Of a DNA stretch of 64,000 nt, positions 58,669 to 64,000 are shown one piece after another. The position numbers were made by a program, and so were the translations under genes. Position 1 is the first letter of the stretch; every line of letters starts with the position of its first letter. The stretch is taken from positions 1,310,001-1,374,000 of the forward strand of contig CAUEEP010000741.1 of the NCBI GenBank assembly GCA_958450365.1, given 5' to 3'. The notes beneath the pieces are model-generated. The model was not told the origin of the DNA, ran no database searches, and saw nothing but the letters and a program-made list of their open reading frames with translations. The DNA comes from Mesorhabditis belari. Lineage: Eukaryota > Nematoda > Chromadorea > Rhabditida > Rhabditidae.

Positions 58669-59109
58669 ATGTTTACACAGAAGCGGCTACATCGTTCAGC
58701 TGAAAAACAAAAGACGAAAGAAATTCTGGAAATCGTGAAGCACTTGGGGAAGAATTGGGACCAGAGAAGGACACAAAGGAGAAGGAAATTGATGGGGAAG
58801 TGGAGGAAAAGACGACAGAAAAGATACTAGAAAAGGAAGATGAAGAGACAACATCGACAAGTACTGTGGTTGAAAAGGATGAATCGCAAGTGTTCACAAC
58901 GACAGAAGAAACGAATGAAAAGACGACAGAGGGATCTGATTTTTGATTTGACCTCAGAAACTTCGGAAGTGACGACGGAGGTGAGCACGGAGGCAAGCAC
59001 GGAGTCGGGGCACAGAGGTGCACAGACGGAGTCGACAACGACAGAAGCTGTCGATACAACAATAGAGAAACTGCTCGTTTATCTTAGTATAAGATTTGGT
59101 AATTTGTAA
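58669..59109 (+). pseudogene. Glu/Thr/Ser-rich low-complexity exon with frameshift
   Basis: After TTTTTTAG (58668) the frame reads ELGPEKDTKEKEIDGEVEEK and ESQVFTTTEETNEKTTEG, then stops at TGA. The next frame continues the same composition as DLTSETSEVTTEVSTEASTE to TAA at 59107-59109. One surplus T in a five-T run near 58942 explains the switch. An earlier stop (AGC TGA, about 58703) also interrupts the frame. It resembles a secreted Thr-rich linker. Confidence 0.45.
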
Positions 59110-59335
59110 GAACTTTGGCGTTGAGAACTTTGGCGTTGGAGAACTTTGGCGTTGAGAACTTTGGCGTTAGAACTTTGGCTATGCTGAGAATGTTGGCAAG
59201 CTGAGAACTTTGGCGTTGAGAACGTTGACGTTGAGAACGTGCCGACGCTGTGGGAACGTAGGCGTTGAGAATGTTGGCGTTGAGAACGTTGGCATTTGTA
59301 AGGCAAAAACGTTGGCTTAGTTGTTGTAAGTCTTT
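59108..59335. repeat. Minisatellite (GAACTTTGGCGTTGA)
   Basis: About 12 units of GAACTTTGGCGTTGA or GAACGTTGGCGTTGA. Confidence 0.88.
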
Positions 59336-59484
59336 CCATCTTGATCTTCAGGCATTGGAGAGTAGATGGGTCGGTTGTTTTCGACTAGAGTGTTTTCCTC
59401 TTTCGCATAATCGCTTTCAAAAACTCTCTCTCCAAAGGGACTTACAAAGAGTTTAATTTGGCTTCTTGCGGTTTGCGTGGCTTG

Positions 59485-59550
59485 CGGCTTGCGTGCTTGT
59501 CTCTAAAGTGAACAGGCGCTAGGGCGGCAAGTTCGACCCCCGCTCTGAGT
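59485..59550 (+). other. tRNA-like sequence
   Basis: GCTTGTCTCTAAAGTGAACA then GGCGGCAAGTTCGACCCCC has a good B box but no recognisable 5' half. It is related to 12905 and 17212. Confidence 0.4.
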
Positions 59551-59687
59551 TAGACTGCTCGAGCTTTACTCAAGACGAATACAGTCTATTTTTGAGTACC
59601 GTAACGTTTAGGCGTAGGTTCATTGAATGGTGAGGCCAAATTAATCACGAAATAATTTTAGAAGATGTGCCAAAATCTTACGTCCAC

Positions 59688-59835
59688 ACTCAAACCGATA
59701 AAGCAAAAGAATCCAAAGCCTAAAAAGAAAACTTCGAGCTCCAACAAGCTGAGATTGGGACGAAAAGAGACATCGACCAATTGCCGAGAATCAAGATGTT
59801 GATTATGATGCTGAAGATTTTCAAGGGACACACTC
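59688..59835 (-). other. Possible exon with hydrophobic segment
   Basis: Bounded on the minus strand by AATCTTCAG (59818) and a strong GTAAGA donor (59681). Two frames are open: one gives VFFLGFGFFCFIGLSVD, the other IINILILGNWSMSLFVPIS. Either could be a membrane segment. No linked exons were found. Confidence 0.25.
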
Positions 59836-59974
59836 CACAACCTCAACTCAAGGGTTTTTCTGTTCTTCATTTCATGGGATTTTTGAGTGTTTAGAAAAAT
59901 CCCGAAAGCTTCGGAATGAAAATAATGATTACTTTTGTGAGTGGATGAGAACAAGATTTTGTCACATCAATCAC

Positions 59975-60070
59975 ATTACCATCAATCATGATCACTATTG
60001 ATCACCATTGATCACATCAATCATTGATCACCATTGATCACATCAATCATTTATCAACCTTTGTGATCCA
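59975..60070. repeat. Short tandem (ATCACCATTGATCACATCA)
   Basis: Four to five diverged copies of a 20-26 base unit. Confidence 0.8.
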
Positions 60071-60242
60071 CATCAAAAAGCCGATGTGAGGGGTTATGAA
60101 CATTGGAAAAAAGCAGCAAATAACAAGGCAATTTTGCGAGAGATGATGACTATGATCAGAGGAAACCAAAGACGAAAACAGCGATCGGATCGAGGATCAT
60201 TCATGCACATCCCAGAAAGTGAGATTGCTTTGAATAGATGTC

Positions 60243-60742
60243 TAAGCCGTTTACGAGCGCCGTTTACGAAATTCAGCCGTTAACGAATGATTCGTTAGCG
60301 GCTTTTTGATTACAAAAGATTTATGCAAAACGCAAATCAGCAAACTAATCGCTTGCGAAATCAAATTTATAACATTTAACAAGTCGAATATAATGCAACT
60401 TGGTCGTTAACGGCTAGCCACTCGCGAATGATTCGTATCTCGCTCGCCGTTAACGAATCATTCGTTAACGTCTAGACGATTACGAATCGTCCTTATCGCT
60501 CGAGCCGCCAACGAATCATCTGGTTAACGCCCAGAGGATTACATTTGTTTTCTGGCCCGCTAGCCGTTTACAATTTGTAATCGCCCTCTGCGAACATGGC
60601 TCGCTTCAAATGAGTTTTTGATTTTCAAACTATTTATGCAAAATGAAGGAAAATCGCGAAAAGCGGCGGAAAGCGGCCGAAATTCCTGATCGGCTAGCCG
60701 TTAACAAATCATTCGTTAGCGGCTGAATTTCGTAAACGGCTA
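60243..60742. mobile_element. Foldback element rich in CGTTAACGAATSATTCGTTAACG
   Basis: GCCGTTTACGAAATTCAGCC at the left mirrors GGCTGAATTTCGTAAACGGC at the right. Inside, the palindrome GTTAACGAATSATTCGTTA recurs at least four times. Confidence 0.85.
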
Positions 60743-60744
60743 CT

Positions 60745-60880
60745 GTTCCCGGCTACGGCATACGGCTACGGCATACTGGCTACGGCATACGCGCTATTAC
60801 GGCATACGGCTACGGCATACGGCTTTAGACCATACGGCTACTTTATACGGTTGCTTTTGGCTACGGCTACGGCTACGGTA
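60745..60880. repeat. 12-nt minisatellite (GGCTACGGCATA)
   Basis: About 10 units, starting directly at the end of the foldback element. Confidence 0.88.
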
Positions 60881-60989
60881 TTCTGGGATCTAAAGTTCGA
60901 ATATTGTTAAGCAGATCGGATAAGATTGTTGCTGAGCGGATTGAAGATTGAGCTCTTGAATTTGGAGTTTGGAAGAATTTTGCAGACTA

Positions 60990-61084
60990 AACTTTACAGG
61001 CAAATTCAAAAGACGATTACCATGACTACGACCAAGAGGAACACCATTTTGACCATTCAGAGTGTACCCTCTTTGGCTAATCAT
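60990..61084 (-). other. Possible first exon, unassigned
   Basis: The minus strand reads MISQRGYTLNGQNGVPLGRS then HGNRLLNLP before CCTGTAAAG, a fair donor. There is no recognisable family or following exon. Confidence 0.2.
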
Positions 61085-61459
61085 TAATTAATTAATCAGT
61101 CAAAGAGCAAAAGGTTTAATATAGTTTTCAGGTACCCCCTGAGTTTTTAGTTTTAAGTCCCTTTCTCAAAGATGGTTCTGGGAGTTCAAAATACTATTCG
61201 ATAGCAAATTCCCCTCTTGCGCATTTTTTTGAAGTATAAGCCATTGGGAATTGCTTATTGGATGGCGAGGAAATCTACAAAGAGTAAAAGAGGGGGAGCA
61301 CTCCTCCTAAAGTGTATGGGGATGATCCAGGTCTACAGTTGAATATTCCGAGATGGGGTGGCTGAAAACGTATATGACAAATAAAAGCGGTAAAACTAGA
61401 ATTAAATGCGCATATTTTCTGTAAAAAAGTAATTGGTAATAGCAAATGGGAGTCAAGAT
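61085..61459. other. Gene-free interval
   Basis: Nothing recognised beyond AT-rich DNA. Confidence 0.5.
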
Positions 61460-61935
61460 TAGAGTGTGTTCCTTGCAGACAACGCGCTTGATGTTAAAAA
61501 AGTGCCAAGGGATAAGCTACTGTCACCCTATGCTTTGCATCAGCAAATTTTTTCAAAATGCAAATGTACATTAAAATCTTGCGCTCTTTTTTTCTATTAC
61601 TCTTTCCCTTAACTCTGTTACTCTTTTCCCTTAACTTTCCTACTCTTCCTCTTGACTCTATTACTCTTCTCTCCTAACTCTGTTACTTCTTTTCCTTAAC
61701 TCTCTATTACTCTTCCCTTAACTCTATTACTCTTTTCCTTAACTCTATTACTCTTCCCTTAACTCTCTATTACTCTTCCCTTTAACTCTGTTACTCTTCC
61801 CTTAACTCTAAGCTACTCTTCCCTTTTAACTCTATTACTTTTTCCTTGACTCTATTATCTTTTTCCTTAACTCTATTACTTTTTCCTTAACTCTTGTTAC
61901 TCTTCTCCCTTAACTCTGTTACTCTTCCCTTAACC
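61460..61935. repeat. Dispersed repeat copy 2 leading into an 18-nt minisatellite
   Basis: 61460-61600 matches 51218-51365. It runs into about 18 units of CTTAACTCTATTACTCTTCC. The seed CTATTACTC also follows copy 1 at 51355 but did not expand there as far. Confidence 0.85.
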
Positions 61936-63129
<1,194 letters not shown>

Positions 63130-63189
63130 CCGCACTTGTCCCCCATCCTCTTCAGGATTCATTGAGGCTTTTCGCATTTCACATCTTCA

Positions 63190-63766
63190 CCTTGCTCTTC
63201 AGCACATATGCCAGTTGAATCTGGACGGTTTGGTCACCAAATAGGACCACTTTGCGTGTCGGTCAACATCACAATTGCTGGATCCTTCGCTTTCAGCAAG
63301 GGAGCAGGAGATAGCGGCTTCCCTTGCCTTGACATTCTCTCTGGTTCCGAAGAAGACTTCTTTTGGCCCAATCGTCCAGGATAGGCACAGTCTTTGCAAT
63401 CTCAAATTTTCTTTCGTTTCCAGAGCTGTAGATTTCACATAAGTCGGTTTGTTGTTCCTGGAAGAGCTTGGGCCAACCTTTTGAATGCAATCTTGAAGGA
63501 CTTTGCGTTCACGGGGAAGTGAGACTTCTCGGAGTTGGCAATCCCCTCATGGGGTCGTATCCGGCTCTCATTGCTCCTTCTGATATATCCAGCTGGCGTT
63601 CTCACACTTTGTTGAGCCGAAAAGCGTGATCTCCTCTGGTACTTCGCTTCCGTTCGCCCAAATCTCGGAGATTTCTACGCGGCGTGGCAGTTTGAACTCC
63701 GGGTGAACAATCGAGTTGGACGAAATCATAGTCCATCCTTCACCGTCGTTGAGTTCGGTCCAGACC
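63190..63766 (-). pseudogene. Unidentified exon series with frame breaks
   Basis: After TTTTAG the minus strand reads VWTELNDGEGWTMISSNSIV, EISEIWANGSEVPEEITLFG and CENASWIYQKEQ, then stop (about 63568). A shifted frame continues IANSEKSHFPVNAKSFKIAF, and after a candidate 57-base intron a further segment reads ERKFEIAKTVPILDDWAK. The composition is clearly protein-like, but I do not recognise a family. The shift at about 63570 could be an error or a genuine lesion. It is next to the artefact-prone homopolymer. Confidence 0.45.
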
Positions 63767-63867
63767 CTAAAAGAAAACATATTATCCACATTAAGATAAT
63801 TTAGTTCTTTGAAACTCCCTTTTACTCCGTCTGACCGGTTCAATCATTTCTCTTGAGTTTTAATTAA

Positions 63868-64000
63868 TATGGTCCTTCTTTTGCTTTTTTAGCGTGAGGG
63901 ATTACAATTTCGGTATCAGCATTTCCTCTTGGGACTTGTCCCAATCTTTCCAACTGCACATTCATTATAGGTCGGTTTTGATTGACAATATCACTTCTTA
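63868..64000 (-). CDS. Partial C-terminal frame running off the window
   Basis: The minus strand from the window edge reads SDIVNQNRPIMNVQLERLGQ then VPRGNADTEIVIPHAKKA and stops (TAA 63868-63870). It is open to the edge and its composition is protein-like. It may belong to a gene outside the window or be upstream of the 63190-63766 exons. Function unknown. Confidence 0.35.

Overview
This window is nuclear DNA from an animal, most likely a free-living or parasitic nematode. Three things support this. First, genes are split by very short GT-AG introns (often 38-60 nt) with T-rich TTTCAG/TTTTAG acceptors. Second, there are degenerate interstitial arrays of the nematode telomere hexamer TTAGGC (seen as GCCTAA) at 0.6-0.95, 47.6-47.8 and 55.7-56.0 kb. 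Third, mariner/Tc1 elements and foldback MITEs are dense. No bacterial-type operons, CRISPR arrays or rRNA were seen. The species cannot be named from the sequence.

Coding content was rebuilt exon by exon, using splice-site and phase agreement, and several genes close perfectly. (1) Two paralogous secreted-protein genes lie on the minus strand: A (997-6648, 10 exons, 310 aa) and B (7853-13756, 11 exons, 368 aa). They share exon phases, domain order and a GATA-plus-TATA-like promoter pair. Only B keeps a Thr-rich linker and a C-terminal hydrophobic tail that looks like a GPI signal. (2) A UDP-glycosyltransferase (UGT) copy lies on the plus strand (17712-22332). It has an in-frame stop, a damaged splice acceptor and no visible first exon, so it is called a pseudogene. 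(3) An intact Tctex-type dynein light chain lies on the minus strand (22753-23602, 4 exons, 123 aa). (4) An intact protein kinase lies on the plus strand (25274-28557, 10 exons, 445 aa) with a non-RD HND catalytic loop and a DLG motif. (5) A long decaying MAM-domain secreted-protein gene lies on the plus strand (about 32884-48642) with at least three single-base frameshifts and an exon cut by a repeat. (6) Several low-confidence exons lie at 50.3, 57.4-57.7, 58.7-59.1, 59.7, 61.0 and 63.2-64.0 kb.

The rest is mobile and tandem DNA. A nested block at 14.07-16.47 kb has a mariner carrying both a Tc1-like element and a mariner MITE. Other elements include TTAA-flanked MITEs, a Tc1-type element with only its HTH domain, a 5'-truncated LINE, an R2/NeSL-like RT fragment inside a TIR-bounded unit, many foldback elements and more than 25 minisatellites. 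Most minisatellites sit in introns and lengthen them to 2-6 kb. At 62.15-63.13 kb is a C52/T37/A25/T843 homopolymer block that may be an assembly or sequencing artefact.

The genes do not form an evident pathway. The A/B pair is a local tandem duplication. The UGT, dynein chain, kinase and MAM gene are unrelated neighbours. No clearly novel defence or metabolic system was found. The most interesting signals are the A/B family with its conserved promoter and divergent C-termini, the UGT and MAM decay, and the nested or composite transposons.
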